64,000 bases of DNA from NCBI GenBank assembly GCA_024699125.1, contig JAILQE010000004.1:16573-80572 (forward strand), in the 5' to 3' direction. Under the pieces are notes generated by a model. That model was not told the origin of the DNA and searched no databases. It saw only the letters and a list, made by a program, of their open reading frames with translations. Positions 32,690-40,949 of this stretch are shown here, piece by piece. Both the position numbers and the translations under genes were made by a program. Each line of letters opens with the position of its first letter. The first letter of the stretch is position 1. This DNA is from Candidatus Saccharimonadota bacterium (GTDB lineage: Bacteria > Patescibacteriota > Saccharimonadia > Saccharimonadales > Saccharimonadaceae).

Positions 32690-34789
32690 ATGGCCACCGA
32701 AATTAAAGACCTATCCAAATTCCGCAATATTGGTATTATTGCCCATATTGATGCCGGAAAAACCACTACTTCCGAGGCGATTCTTTATCGCACCGGTCTC
32801 AAACACAAAATTGACCTCGTGAAAGGCGACACCGGCGGTGCAACCACCGACTGGATGGAGCAGGAAAAAGAGCGCGGTATTACGATTACCTCCGCTGCTG
32901 TGACTGCTACCTGGAAAGGTCACAAAATTAACATTATCGATACCCCGGGCCACATCGACTTTACCGCAGAGGTGGAACGCTCCCTTCGCGTGCTCGATGG
33001 TGCTGTCGTGGTCTTCGATGGTAAGATGGGCGTAGAAGCTCAGTCTGAAACTGTTTGGCGCCAAGCTACCAAATACGGCGTGCCTCGTATCTGCTTCGTC
33101 AACAAAATTAACCAAATCGGTGGTGATTTTTACAAATCTCTTGATTCTATTCACAAACGTCTTTCCAAAAATGCCGTGGCTATTCATCTTCCAATCGGCT
33201 TCGAAAAAGACATCTGCGGCGTTGTCGACCTTATCGACATGAAAGCTTACACTTACAAAGATTACGCTGACCACGAGCTTACCGTTGGCGAAATTCCAGC
33301 CGACATGGTTGAAAAAGCTAAGAACGCTCGTTCTATCCTCGTTGAAGAAGCCGTCCAAGCCGACGAAGCTTTGATGGAAAAATACTTCAACCAGGGTGAA
33401 GATTCTATCTCTGAAGTTGAACTCAAAGCTGCCCTTAGAAAACGCGTTATCGATGGCGACTTCTACCTAGTTACCGGCGGTGATGGCCGTGGTGTGATCG
33501 TTGAGAAAGTCCTCGACCTTATCACCGACTATCTCCCATCCCCACTTGATCGTGACCAAGGCCAAACCTTTGGTACCGATCCAAAGACTGGCGACCAAAT
33601 CGTTCGCAAAGCTGATGACAAAGAGCCTCTTACCGCTCTCGCCTTCAAGATTGCAACCGATCCATTCGTAGGTAAATTGATCTTCATCCGCGTTTACGCT
33701 GGTAAACTCAAATCTGGCGACACCATCATGAACGCTACTACCGGCAACAAAGAACGCGTCGGTCGTATCGTCCGTATGTTCGCTGATAAACGTGAAGATA
33801 TCTCCGAAATCGCTGCCGGCGATATCGCCGCCGTGGTTGGTCTCAAAGAGTGTACTACTGGTACCACCCTTTGTGATCCAGCTCACCCAATTCACCTTGA
33901 ATCTATCGAATTCCCAGATCCACCAGTATCTATCGCTGTCGAGCCAAAGACCAAAGCCGACCAAGAGAAAATGGGCATCGGTCTCTCTAAGATGGCTGAG
34001 GAAGATCCAACCTTCCGCGTCCACACTGATGAAGAAACCGGCCAAACCATTATTTCCGGTATGGGCGAGCTTCACCTCGAGATTATTATCGACCGCTTGA
34101 AACGTGAACACGGCGTCGAAGCTAACACTGGCGCCCCACAAGTTGCTTACCGTGAAACCATTCGCGGCACTGCCGAAGCACAAGGTAAACACATTAAGCA
34201 ATCTGGTGGTCGTGGTCAATATGGTGACGTTTGGATCAAGTTTGAGCCAAATGAACCAGGCAAAGGCTTCGAATTTATCGATATGATTAAGGGTGGCGTG
34301 GTTCCTCAGGAATACCGCAAACCAGTTCAAAAAGGTGTCGAAGACACCCTCGCTGGTGGTGTTATCGCTGGCTACCCAGTAGTAGACGTCAAAGCTACCC
34401 TCTATGATGGTTCTTACCACGATGTCGACTCCTCCGAGCTCGCCTTCACCTTGGCTGGTGCCCTTGCAACTCGCGAAGGTATTAAGAAAGCTAACCCAGT
34501 GCTCCTCGAGCCTGTGATGAAGATGGAAATTACCACCCCAGAAGAATTCATGGGTGACGTAATTGGCGATATCAACGCTCGCCGTGGTCGCGTCGACGAA
34601 ATGGAAGATTTGAACGGTGGCGCCAAGCTCATCAAAGCCTTCTGCCCACTCGCTAACCTCTTTGGTTACACCGGTGACCTTCGTGGTATGTCCCAAGGCC
34701 GTGCCGCTTCTTCGATGGAGCTCTACGGTTACGAGGAAGTTCCACCAAACGTAGCTCAAGAAATCATCGAGAAGAGAAACTCTAAATAG
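32690..34789 (+). CDS. fusA: Elongation factor G with altered guanine-specificity motifs
   Basis: 699 aa translocation GTPase. G1 (AHIDAGKTT), G2 (RGITITSA) and G3 (DTPGHIDF) are normal, and domains II-V are complete to [14 protein letters not shown]. However G4, normally NKMD/NKxD, reads NKIN (Asn138-Asn141), and the G5 region, normally GSAFKNKG, reads GGDGRG (about 263-268) with no SA pair. Both motifs contact the guanine base. It is the only EF-G in the window and is otherwise well conserved, so it is presumably the housekeeping factor; the change may be a lineage trait. Confidence 0.95.
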   Translation: MATEIKDLSKFRNIGIIAHIDAGKTTTSEAILYRTGLKHKIDLVKGDTGGATTDWMEQEKERGITITSAAVTATWKGHKINIIDTPGHIDFTAEVERSLRVLDGAVVVFDGKMGVEAQSETVWRQATKYGVPRICFVNKINQIGGDFYKSLDSIHKRLSKNAVAIHLPIGFEKDICGVVDLIDMKAYTYKDYADHELTVGEIPADMVEKAKNARSILVEEAVQADEALMEKYFNQGEDSISEVELKAALRKRVIDGDFYLVTGGDGRGVIVEKVLDLITDYLPSPLDRDQGQTFGTDPKTGDQIVRKADDKEPLTALAFKIATDPFVGKLIFIRVYAGKLKSGDTIMNATTGNKERVGRIVRMFADKREDISEIAAGDIAAVVGLKECTTGTTLCDPAHPIHLESIEFPDPPVSIAVEPKTKADQEKMGIGLSKMAEEDPTFRVHTDEETGQTIISGMGELHLEIIIDRLKREHGVEANTGAPQVAYRETIRGTAEAQGKHIKQSGGRGQYGDVWIKFEPNEPGKGFEFIDMIKGGVVPQEYRKPVQKGVEDTLAGGVIAGYPVVDVKATLYDGSYHDVDSSELAFTLAGALATREGIKKANPVLLEPVMKMEITTPEEFMGDVIGDINARRGRVDEMEDLNGGAKLIKAFCPLANLFGYTGDLRGMSQGRAASSMELYGYEEVPPNVAQEIIEKRNSK

Positions 34790-34800
34790 TCTCTAACAAA

Positions 34801-34826
34801 AATCCGGCTAGATTAGCCGGATTTTT
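34801..34826 (+). terminator. Terminator of fusA
   Basis: AATCCGGCTA / TAGCCGGATT hairpin with T run. Confidence 0.9.
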
Positions 34827-34840
34827 GGTTTAAAAGGGAA

Positions 34841-35920
34841 TTAACCTTGGAATTGTAGACTGCCCTTAGCGATGGCTGCTTTGTGAACTTCTTCGTATTC
34901 TTTCTTGTAGTCACGTGACAAGTCCATAACATCTTTGTAGCCTTTATCTTTTTGCTTCATCTCGGCAACTTTGGCATGAAACTTGTTTGCAAATTCTTCC
35001 GAGCCGACTTCGCAGCCCAAAACCTCGGTTACCTTATCAACCATAACCATCTTGATGGCACTAAGTTTATCGCGATATTCACTCTTTTTGGCTTTCTTAC
35101 CACCAATTGCAGCTATTTGCATATTGATTTCAATCAAGAACTCCGTAGCAATCATAAATTCAAGATCACTATTCGGGTTGCAACCAACGACCTGCCCATC
35201 TCGATCCAAAATGATGTCATTAGTCATCTCCTTGAATGATTCATTAGAGAGCGCAAGCACAAAATGTGGCGCTTTTTTCTCTGTAAAACGCTGCTTGCCT
35301 CGACGGCAGAAAACAATTTCTTGCCGCCATGGCTCAAAATCTTTCATAGAGCTGAAGGCTCCGTTGGCACCGCTTTCGAATTTTTTCACAACGTGCTTAT
35401 TGATCTCATCGTGATTTGCATCGTTTTTCAGAGCAGCTACATCGATTGAACAAGTAATCCAATCTTTCCCACTTTTGATACCATAAATAATATCCGTAGC
35501 GCGCTTTTCGTCATCATAAGTTGAGGCCCAAATTGCATAAGACCCATTGTTTTTAAGAAGACTGGTTGGCCTACCTTCGCCACCGAGAAACATCGTCATA
35601 AGGGGCTCGGATGCCTTTTGAAAAACATCCGTTCTGTCGTTGCTGTAGTCCTGGACAGATTGCTTAGAGGTTACGGCATACTCACACCTCTCAATAAAAT
35701 CATTGCTATATCCATAAGTATTCTTGTATTCTTTTAATTGGATGCGTGGCACGTTTTTGATAACAGTCTTGGCTTTTTCTACGAGGTCATCGCGTCCGCC
35801 CTCGTTGTTTGAGGTATCTTCTTTAAAAGTAGCGTCCATTGACTTTTCAGCCCTGTTTCTAAGAGTATCTGTTTGTTTTGGGGTTTCTGGATTAAGCTTG
35901 CCTGTTAGTTTTTCCTTCAT
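34841..35920 (-). CDS. Hypothetical protein, 359 aa, soluble
   Basis: Not recognised. No signal peptide or membrane helix. The first 60 residues are charged and probably disordered (ETPKQTDTLRNRAEK, EDTSNNEGGRDD). The middle has alternating strands and helices, including FLGGEGRPTSLLKNNGSYAIW and ITCSIDVAALKN; the C-terminal quarter is a Lys/Glu-rich coiled region. AAGGAGA precedes the start and TGCTAAAAT provides an extended -10. The CRRGKQRF segment and several Asp/Glu/Lys pairs might belong to a nuclease-like or ADP-ribosyltransferase-like fold, but no motif is convincing. Confidence 0.7.
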   Translation of the reverse strand: MKEKLTGKLNPETPKQTDTLRNRAEKSMDATFKEDTSNNEGGRDDLVEKAKTVIKNVPRIQLKEYKNTYGYSNDFIERCEYAVTSKQSVQDYSNDRTDVFQKASEPLMTMFLGGEGRPTSLLKNNGSYAIWASTYDDEKRATDIIYGIKSGKDWITCSIDVAALKNDANHDEINKHVVKKFESGANGAFSSMKDFEPWRQEIVFCRRGKQRFTEKKAPHFVLALSNESFKEMTNDIILDRDGQVVGCNPNSDLEFMIATEFLIEINMQIAAIGGKKAKKSEYRDKLSAIKMVMVDKVTEVLGCEVGSEEFANKFHAKVAEMKQKDKGYKDVMDLSRDYKKEYEEVHKAAIAKGSLQFQG

Positions 35921-35950
35921 TCTGGGTCTCCTTACTAGTATTTTAGCACA

Positions 35951-35982
35951 AAAAAATCGAGGCCCTATTGCTAGGACCTCGA
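35951..35982 (-). terminator. Terminator of the 102-aa gene
   Basis: Minus strand TCGAGG-TCCTA, GCAA loop, TAGG-GCCTCGA, then six T. Confidence 0.85.
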
Positions 35983-35994
35983 AAGGTGCTAAGT

Positions 35995-36303
35995 CTAGGA
36001 GAATAACTCCTGGATGTTCTTAATCAGAACGCTTTCCATATATTTTACGCGTTCCTTTTGGAAGACCGGGTTATGGTAGACACGAATTTCTCCCCAGGGG
36101 AGACGACTTAAATCATGTCCCGAGCAAAGACCCAAACGACGATAGTTAATCAGCTCGCTTTCGATTTCACCCTCCTTCTTACTATCGAAAGAACCAAGCT
36201 TAAAATAATAGATCGTCTCCCCGTTATGGGGTCTTTCGACCTGGACCTTCATGAATTTCCGACCCTTCCCAGATCGGCACAACAACCGTTTAAATGCTCC
36301 CAT
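35995..36303 (-). CDS. Hypothetical protein, 102 aa
   Basis: Not recognised. Basic N-terminus (FKRLLCRSGKGRKF), then a small alpha/beta-looking domain (VQVERPHNGETIYYFKLGS, WGEIRVYHNPVF) and a C-terminal helix. AGGAGGTG precedes the ATG. A consensus promoter and a terminator make it a single-gene unit, divergent from the non-coding RNA at 36438. Confidence 0.68.
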   Translation of the reverse strand: MGAFKRLLCRSGKGRKFMKVQVERPHNGETIYYFKLGSFDSKKEGEIESELINYRRLGLCSGHDLSRLPWGEIRVYHNPVFQKERVKYMESVLIKNIQELFS

Positions 36304-36356
36304 GTCACACCTCCTTCCTTTTCGTAAACATGGGTCAAAAAGCTGTTCTGCATGTA

Positions 36357-36385
36357 ATTATAGCATAAATACTTTGAAATGTCAA
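36357..36385 (-). promoter_or_regulatory. Consensus promoter TTGACA-17-TATAAT
   Basis: Minus strand, extended -10 (TGC), for the 102-aa gene. Confidence 0.9.
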
Positions 36386-36403
36386 TAATATAATCTTTTT
36401 CTA

Positions 36404-36431
36404 TTGCATATTTCAAGATAAATGTTATAAT
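36404..36431 (+). promoter_or_regulatory. Promoter of the first ncRNA, TTGCAT-16-TATAAT
   Basis: Extended -10 (TGT). Transcription should start near 36438. Confidence 0.8.
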
Positions 36432-36437
36432 GGTCTC

Positions 36438-36725
36438 GTGATGTAAGTGGGTGTGCGAAAATTACATATTGCGGCGACCTTTAGACGCCAGAGAACGGCT
36501 GTGGACAGTCATCTCGTTTATCTATTGGAGGGGGCGCATTAGTCCTCTAAACCTAATATTTAGGTAAATCTTCTAAAACACCGGGGAGGCAGACCCCACA
36601 ACATTGCAAAATCATTCTGCTAAGCAATACAAAACATCCACTTACATCTAGTACATCGGCGACCATCTGCGTCGCGGTAACATCTATACACCCCTGGCCC
36701 CTGCGGTCAGGGGTAACTTAATGGT
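36438..36725 (+). ncRNA. Unassigned structured RNA with 15-bp closing helix
   Basis: A promoter ends just before this 290-nt stretch, which has no coding frame or ribosome site. A closing helix pairs 36440-36454 with 36634-36648 (14 Watson-Crick pairs and one G-U). Inside are local hairpins: GGCG / CGCC, GAGA...CTG / CAG...TCTC, GAGG / CCTC, ACCTAA / TTAGGT, GGGG / CCCC and ATTGC / GCAAT. Behind the closing helix come GCGAC / GTCGC and CCCCTG / CAGGGG hairpins; no T run follows, so the 3' end is uncertain. I could not match it to RNase P RNA, tmRNA, 6S or SRP RNA. Confidence 0.65.
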
Positions 36726-36741
36726 AAAAACATAAAAGGTA

Positions 36742-36770
36742 TTGCAATTTTTTTGAAATTGTGCTATAAT
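36742..36770 (+). promoter_or_regulatory. Promoter of the second ncRNA, TTGCAA-17-TATAAT
   Basis: Extended -10 (TGC); start expected near 36777. Confidence 0.85.
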
Positions 36771-36776
36771 AATATA

Positions 36777-36927
36777 AGCACCTTATCACAGATATTTTGA
36801 CCCCCGAACAAGCAGCCACCCCCCTTAGAGCTGATACAAAAACTTTTGCTTGTTTGCTTGTTCGGATTTATATAAAACTACTTGGCCAGTAGTCGGGGAG
36901 TCTCTTTGCGGACTCCCCATTTTTTTT
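36777..36927 (+). ncRNA. Small RNA, about 150 nt, upstream of tuf
   Basis: Bounded by a near-consensus promoter and a strong terminator. A perfect 11-bp helix pairs CCGAACAAGCA (36804-36814) with TGCTTGTTCGG (36855-36865), enclosing a 40-nt pyrimidine-rich loop. No ribosome site or frame. It may be a free small RNA, possibly of the 6S or SRP type by size, or an attenuated leader of tuf; tuf has its own promoter after the terminator. I cannot assign a known family. Confidence 0.65.
36895..36927 (+). terminator. Terminator of the small RNA
   Basis: GGGGAGTC / GACTCCCC hairpin followed by eight T. Confidence 0.92.
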
Positions 36928-36951
36928 CCCAGATTTTTTTGCTTTTAGCTC

Positions 36952-36980
36952 TTTACAATCTTTAAAAAATAGTCTAAAAT
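36952..36980 (+). promoter_or_regulatory. Promoter of tuf, TTTACA-17-TAAAAT
   Basis: The 63-nt leader that follows has an 8-bp hairpin (TTTGGAGC / GCTCCAAA, 36994-37023) and an AAAGGAG site. Confidence 0.75.
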
Positions 36981-37049
36981 AATATAGTAGAGTTTTGGAG
37001 CTGGTTTTTATTAGCGCTCCAAACATAATATAAATTAAAAGGAGAAAGA

Positions 37050-38234
37050 ATGGCAAATTTTGACCGTTCCAAGCCACATATCAATGTTGGTACCATGGGT
37101 CACGTCGACCATGGTAAAACCACTTTAACTGCTGCTATCACCACAGTTCTTAGCCGCAGACTTCCATCCGACGTTAACAAACCAGTCGCTTACGACCAAA
37201 TCGATAACGCTCCAGAAGAGAAAGCTCGTGGTATCACCATCGCTACCTCTCACCAAGAGTACGAATCTGAAAAACGCCACTACGCTCACGTCGATATGCC
37301 AGGCCACGCCGATTACATCAAGAACATGATTACCGGTGCCGCCCAAGTCGATGGTGCAATTCTCGTAGTTGCAGCTAACGATGGCCCGTTGCCACAAACT
37401 CGTGAGCACGTACTTCTCGCTCACCAGGTGAACGTGCCAAAAATCATCGTCTTCCTCAACAAAATGGATCTCGCTGACCCAGAACTCGTTGAGCTCGTAG
37501 AGATGGATGTTCGTGACCTTCTTAACAAATACGGTTATGATGGTGACAACGCTCCAATCATCAAAGGTTCTGCAACCAAAGCCCTCGAAGGCGACAAGGA
37601 AGCCGAAGATGCTATCATGGAACTCGTTCACGCTATGGACGAATACTTCGATATCCCAGAACACGATCTCGACAAACCATTCTTGATGCCAGTTGAAGAC
37701 GTCTTCTCAATCAAAGGCCGTGGTACTGTTGCTACCGGTCGTATCGAGCAAGGTGTTGTCAAACTCAACGACGAAGTTGAAATCGTTGGTCTTCGTGACA
37801 CTCAAAAATCCGTTGTTACCGGTATCGAAGCCTTCCACAAGACTCTCGACCAAGGTCAAGCTGGCGATAACGCTGGTCTTCTCCTCCGCGGTATTGAACG
37901 TGAACAAATCGAACGTGGCCAAGTGATCGCCAAACCAGGCACCATCACCCCACACACCGAATTTGAAGCTCAGGTTTACATCCTTAAGAAAGAGGAAGGT
38001 GGCCGCCACACTCCATTCTCAAAGGGTTACAAACCACAATTCTACTTCCGCACCACCGATGTTACCGGTGAAGTTGAGCTCCCAGCTGACAAAGAAATCG
38101 TCATGCCTGGCGACCAAGTCACCTTCAACGTCAAACTTCTTGCCCCAGTCGCTATGAACAACAACGACCGCTTCGCTATCCGCGAAGGTGGCAAGACCGT
38201 TGGTTCTGGTGTTATCACCAAAGTTATCAAATAA
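37050..38234 (+). CDS. tuf: Elongation factor Tu
   Basis: 394 aa GTPase that brings aminoacyl-tRNA to the ribosome. G1 (GHVDHGKTT), G2 (RGITIATSH), G3 (DMPGHAD, with Met where most have Cys), G4 (NKMD) and G5 (GSATKAL) are all in normal form, in contrast to EF-G in this window. Domains 2 and 3 are complete ([21 protein letters not shown]). It lies alone, not next to fusA, rpsJ or rpsG, so the usual str operon is broken up. Confidence 0.98.
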   Translation: MANFDRSKPHINVGTMGHVDHGKTTLTAAITTVLSRRLPSDVNKPVAYDQIDNAPEEKARGITIATSHQEYESEKRHYAHVDMPGHADYIKNMITGAAQVDGAILVVAANDGPLPQTREHVLLAHQVNVPKIIVFLNKMDLADPELVELVEMDVRDLLNKYGYDGDNAPIIKGSATKALEGDKEAEDAIMELVHAMDEYFDIPEHDLDKPFLMPVEDVFSIKGRGTVATGRIEQGVVKLNDEVEIVGLRDTQKSVVTGIEAFHKTLDQGQAGDNAGLLLRGIEREQIERGQVIAKPGTITPHTEFEAQVYILKKEEGGRHTPFSKGYKPQFYFRTTDVTGEVELPADKEIVMPGDQVTFNVKLLAPVAMNNNDRFAIREGGKTVGSGVITKVIK

Positions 38235-38255
38235 TAATTGCTAACTTACAAAAAA

Positions 38256-38279
38256 ATCTCCCTTCGGGGAGATTTTTTG
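38256..38279 (+). terminator. Terminator of tuf
   Basis: AATCTCCC-TTCG-GGGAGATT with T run. Confidence 0.92.
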
Positions 38280-38293
38280 TGCTTTGCACCAAA

Positions 38294-38322
38294 TTGACGA
38301 GAAGGCCAAATTATGCTAAAAT
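38294..38322 (+). promoter_or_regulatory. Promoter TTGACG-17-TAAAAT
   Basis: Extended -10 (TGC), for the gene at 38356. Confidence 0.75.
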
Positions 38323-38355
38323 AATAATACTATACTTAGAAAGGGGGTACTTAGT

Positions 38356-38991
38356 ATGGAGTACCTAGCATATCTAATTCTCGCCTGGCTCTTCTGGCCT
38401 GGTCTTTTTATTATTATCGCGGCCATCTTCGAGTCCCGGATACCACCGCTGTGGACATACCAAGCGAGAGCATTCTTGCCCGGAGAATTCACTATCGCGA
38501 TAATGTTCCTGGCGTTCCTTCAGGATGCCGGCTGGAAATGGTCGAAACTTCTCCCGAAGCTCGACTGGAGCCTAGCTATATCCCTACTCTGTCTCGCCGT
38601 CGCCTTTTGGAGGCAAAGAGACGACTGGAGTTACTACATGGATCCGACGAAGAGCTGTCTGACAAGCAGGCGTTCAGTTATGAGTCCAAGTAAATGGGCC
38701 CATGACATTGTTGGTTACTACCTGACAATCCCGCTCGTTGCGATAAACGGGGTCCGTTTATTCTCCCATTGGAACAAATTGGCCTGGTTATTCCTGGTGG
38801 CACTGTTCTTCTACGGTGTTGTTCTAGCATGGGATATCGTGCACCCAGCGTCAAGCGAGGACGCATATGCCAGACAACCAGATGACTGGCAGCCCATATG
38901 GAAAGCTGACGAGTTCACGTGGACACGTAAGCAGTGGCATCGCCGCATCTGGAACAAAAAGCACATTAAAATAGAAAACACCAGCCCTTAA
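38356..38991 (+). CDS. Membrane protein, 211 aa, Trp-rich
   Basis: Not recognised. Helices at the N-terminus (LAYLILAWLFWPGLFIIIAAIF), around residues 47-58, 72-85, 118-132 and 142-160 (LAWLFLVALFFYGVVLAW), then a soluble tail with six Trp (DDWQPIWKADEFTWTRKQWHRRIW). An AAGGGGG site precedes the start. The stop codon sits in the loop of the terminator. Base composition is somewhat more GC-rich and codon use looks less typical than in neighbouring housekeeping genes. Confidence 0.7.
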   Translation: MEYLAYLILAWLFWPGLFIIIAAIFESRIPPLWTYQARAFLPGEFTIAIMFLAFLQDAGWKWSKLLPKLDWSLAISLLCLAVAFWRQRDDWSYYMDPTKSCLTSRRSVMSPSKWAHDIVGYYLTIPLVAINGVRLFSHWNKLAWLFLVALFFYGVVLAWDIVHPASSEDAYARQPDDWQPIWKADEFTWTRKQWHRRIWNKKHIKIENTSP

Positions 38992-39003
38992 GGCTGGTTT
39001 TTT
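38980..39003 (+). terminator. Terminator enclosing a stop codon
   Basis: ACCAGCC / GGCTGGT hairpin with T run; the TAA of the upstream gene lies in the loop (38989-38991). Confidence 0.85.
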
Positions 39004-39009
39004 CTTGGC

Positions 39010-39939
39010 TTAAAACAATTTTCGATTGCGACGTTTTTTAATAAATGAAACAATACCAACCACCACCACAATCAATGCGAGCACTATCACAACCAATATC
39101 GGTAGAGGCAAAATCAAAATTACTTTAGTCATCACCACCTCCGTTTTACCGTCAACCTCAACCGTATAATCCGCCACAAAAAGGCCAAGATACGGCGTCT
39201 CTTCCCAAATATTTTCAATCGTACGCGACGAACCAGGCAACAGGGAAGCACCAGTAACCTTGTTGTACACTTCGCGCCCCAATAAAGTTTTTATCACCAG
39301 GGTCCCCTTAACATCAGAATCGATATTGCCATTATTTGTTATCTTAATACCGGCATAAATGGCAGTTTTATCATCTCTTACGCCCTTTTCGAGATAAGAC
39401 TCGGCTACATCAAATTCGCGCACCGTTTCGCCACCATTTACATGCGCATAAATCAGCATCCCCACGCGCGAAGACGACGAAATCACAGCGTCACCGCCAG
39501 AATTCTCGCTCTCTGTAAAAATCACCGCATATTGCCCGCCATCCGGGATACTTTCCGGCACCAAAACTCTAAAATTCACTTCGCGTTTAGCGCACGGCGC
39601 CACCCTGATCTCGAGAGTATCCACCACGCCGCCACTGGCGTCTAGAAACTTAATCCAGCGACTAATCTGAGTGTATGTAGTTTCGCTTTCAAAATCTTTT
39701 TTGTTTTCGTCATCAGAATAAGGAGCGGCATAAATCTTGAAGACTGTCTCTTTATTTGCCTGATTTTGCACCGTAAATGAGTCATCAATACGTGAATTTC
39801 CGCCCTCAATTGTAAGATTCTTTGAGATCGGATTGACTAAAACACCAGCGCCGGCACCACATTCTTCGGCCAAGGCCACCTTACCACCACAAAAACCCGC
39901 CACCAAAACAAGAAGCAGACCTGCCAATATCTTTTTCAT
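39010..39939 (-). CDS. DUF916-like membrane-anchored surface protein (paralog 3)
   Basis: 309 aa. Same plan as the two copies at 2458 and 3417: signal peptide (ILAGLLLVLVAGFCGGKVALA), Ig-like domains with YTQISRWIKF and PDGGQYAVIF, NNGNIDSDVKGT, a C-terminal helix (LPILVVIVLALIVVVVGIVSF) and a KKRRNRK tail. Closer in motif detail to paralog 2. The start is the ATG 6 nt after a TATAAT box on the minus strand, not the earlier in-frame codons that overlap the promoter. It stands alone, without a WxL-like or sortase-anchored partner next to it. Confidence 0.75.
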   Translation of the reverse strand: MKKILAGLLLVLVAGFCGGKVALAEECGAGAGVLVNPISKNLTIEGGNSRIDDSFTVQNQANKETVFKIYAAPYSDDENKKDFESETTYTQISRWIKFLDASGGVVDTLEIRVAPCAKREVNFRVLVPESIPDGGQYAVIFTESENSGGDAVISSSSRVGMLIYAHVNGGETVREFDVAESYLEKGVRDDKTAIYAGIKITNNGNIDSDVKGTLVIKTLLGREVYNKVTGASLLPGSSRTIENIWEETPYLGLFVADYTVEVDGKTEVVMTKVILILPLPILVVIVLALIVVVVGIVSFIKKRRNRKLF

Positions 39940-39945
39940 ATCCCT

Positions 39946-39953
39946 ATTATACA
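39946..39953 (-). promoter_or_regulatory. Leaderless-type promoter of DUF916-like paralog 3
   Basis: TG-TATAAT on the minus strand, -10 (39946-39951) ends 6 nt before the ATG. Confidence 0.7.
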
Positions 39954-39964
39954 CGAATCGCATG

Positions 39965-39987
39965 AAAAAGGGGTCCCGTAGGACCCC
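39965..39987 (-). terminator. Terminator of the 121-aa gene
   Basis: Minus strand GGGGTCC / GGACCCC with TTTTT. Confidence 0.85.
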
Positions 39988-39993
39988 GTAGGC

Positions 39994-40359
39994 TTAAAAA
40001 ACACCTAGCTTGCTGAATACCGCACATGCGATTGCGAGAGCAATCACGGCTATGAAGAAGATCTTCCAGCCTAAGCCAAAGTATTCAGACTGCGTATCTT
40101 TTGCGAAGGATTCAAACCCTTCTTGATACTGCTCAGCCTGAATGGCCTTAACTTCGGCCCGATGCTGTTTCTTCTTCTCGCGCGACTCCGTAATCTCCGG
40201 CAATACTTCATCGTCGTTATCCACGACATGGTGGTTACGTGCTGCTTCGCCGTTCGGTAATACCAAGTTACTAGTCCTTCCGGACTCCTTCTTTTCGCCA
40301 GCTATCGTCCAACCAGGGTAGACAAGAATTGACGATTCTTTATTGTTCTCTTTTGCCAT
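39994..40359 (-). CDS. Tail-anchored small protein, 121 aa
   Basis: Not recognised. A charged, largely disordered cytoplasmic part (EKKESGRTS, ESREKKKQHRAEVKAIQAEQYQEGF) precedes a single C-terminal membrane helix (IFFIAVIALAIACAVFSKLGVF). AGGGGGTG lies before the start and a TGGTATAAT box further up. The arrangement suggests a tail-anchored membrane protein. Confidence 0.65.
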   Translation of the reverse strand: MAKENNKESSILVYPGWTIAGEKKESGRTSNLVLPNGEAARNHHVVDNDDEVLPEITESREKKKQHRAEVKAIQAEQYQEGFESFAKDTQSEYFGLGWKIFFIAVIALAIACAVFSKLGVF

Positions 40360-40432
40360 GCTTAGGCACCCCCTTGTTTGTATTTTTGTGAATCATATTA
40401 TACCACAAATTGCATAAAATTTCCACCCCATC

Positions 40433-40461
40433 TTGATTTTTCCGATAAAATTTGCTATAAT
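40433..40461 (+). promoter_or_regulatory. Promoter of rpsJ, TTGATT-17-TATAAT
   Basis: Extended -10 (TGC). The 90-nt leader has TTCTCA / TGAGAA arms that could close a hairpin before the GAAAGGAAA site. Confidence 0.8.
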
Positions 40462-40555
40462 TAGAAGATAAACTAATATTAATCATCTATTCTCAAAAAC
40501 TTATCGACGGATCATCTAAGAATTCATCTGAGGTTATGAGAAAAGAAAGGAAAAC

Positions 40556-40894
40556 ATGGCTGAAGCCAAAAAAGCTGCCCCAAAAGCAGAAGGACTCAAA
40601 ATCCGCATCCGCTTAAAAGCCTATGACCACCGTGTCATCGACCAAAGCACCAAACAAATCGTAGATACCGCTATCCGCACCGGCGCCTCCGTATCTGGCC
40701 CAGTGCCTCTACCAACCAAGCGTTCTACCTTTACCGTAGTTAAATCCCCACATGTCTACAAGACCGGTGGTGAAGCTTTCGAAATGAAAGTCCACAAACG
40801 CTTGATCGACATCAACAACGCCACCCCAAAAACCATCGAGAGCCTTCAAAATCTCTCTTTGCCTGCTGGCGTCGATGCCGAAATCAAAATGTAA
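40556..40894 (+). CDS. rpsJ: Ribosomal protein uS10
   Basis: 112 aa. [43 protein letters not shown] and the C-terminal [10 protein letters not shown] are diagnostic. A 14-residue Lys/Ala extension precedes the core. It is a single-gene unit with its own promoter and terminator; the S10 operon that normally follows (rplC onward) is not here. Confidence 0.96.
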   Translation: MAEAKKAAPKAEGLKIRIRLKAYDHRVIDQSTKQIVDTAIRTGASVSGPVPLPTKRSTFTVVKSPHVYKTGGEAFEMKVHKRLIDINNATPKTIESLQNLSLPAGVDAEIKM

Positions 40895-40906
40895 TAAAAC
40901 TACATC

Positions 40907-40933
40907 AAAGAGCCCTTAACCGGGCTCTTTTTT
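40907..40933 (+). terminator. Terminator of rpsJ
   Basis: AAAGAGCCC / GGGCTCTTT with T run; the next promoter begins inside it. Confidence 0.9.
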
Positions 40934-40934
40934 G

Positions 40935-40943
40935 TGCTATAAT
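40935..40943 (+). promoter_or_regulatory. Leaderless-type promoter of the cell-wall operon
   Basis: TGCTATAAT, -10 at 40938-40943 ends 6 nt before the ATG at 40950. Overlapping the rpsJ terminator tail. Confidence 0.75.
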
Positions 40944-40949
40944 ATTTTT

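Noticed and set aside
33467..34759. 430-codon open frame antisense to fusA
   Set aside because: It mirrors the codon structure of a well-conserved gene, has no ribosome site and no protein-like motif; it is a shadow frame.
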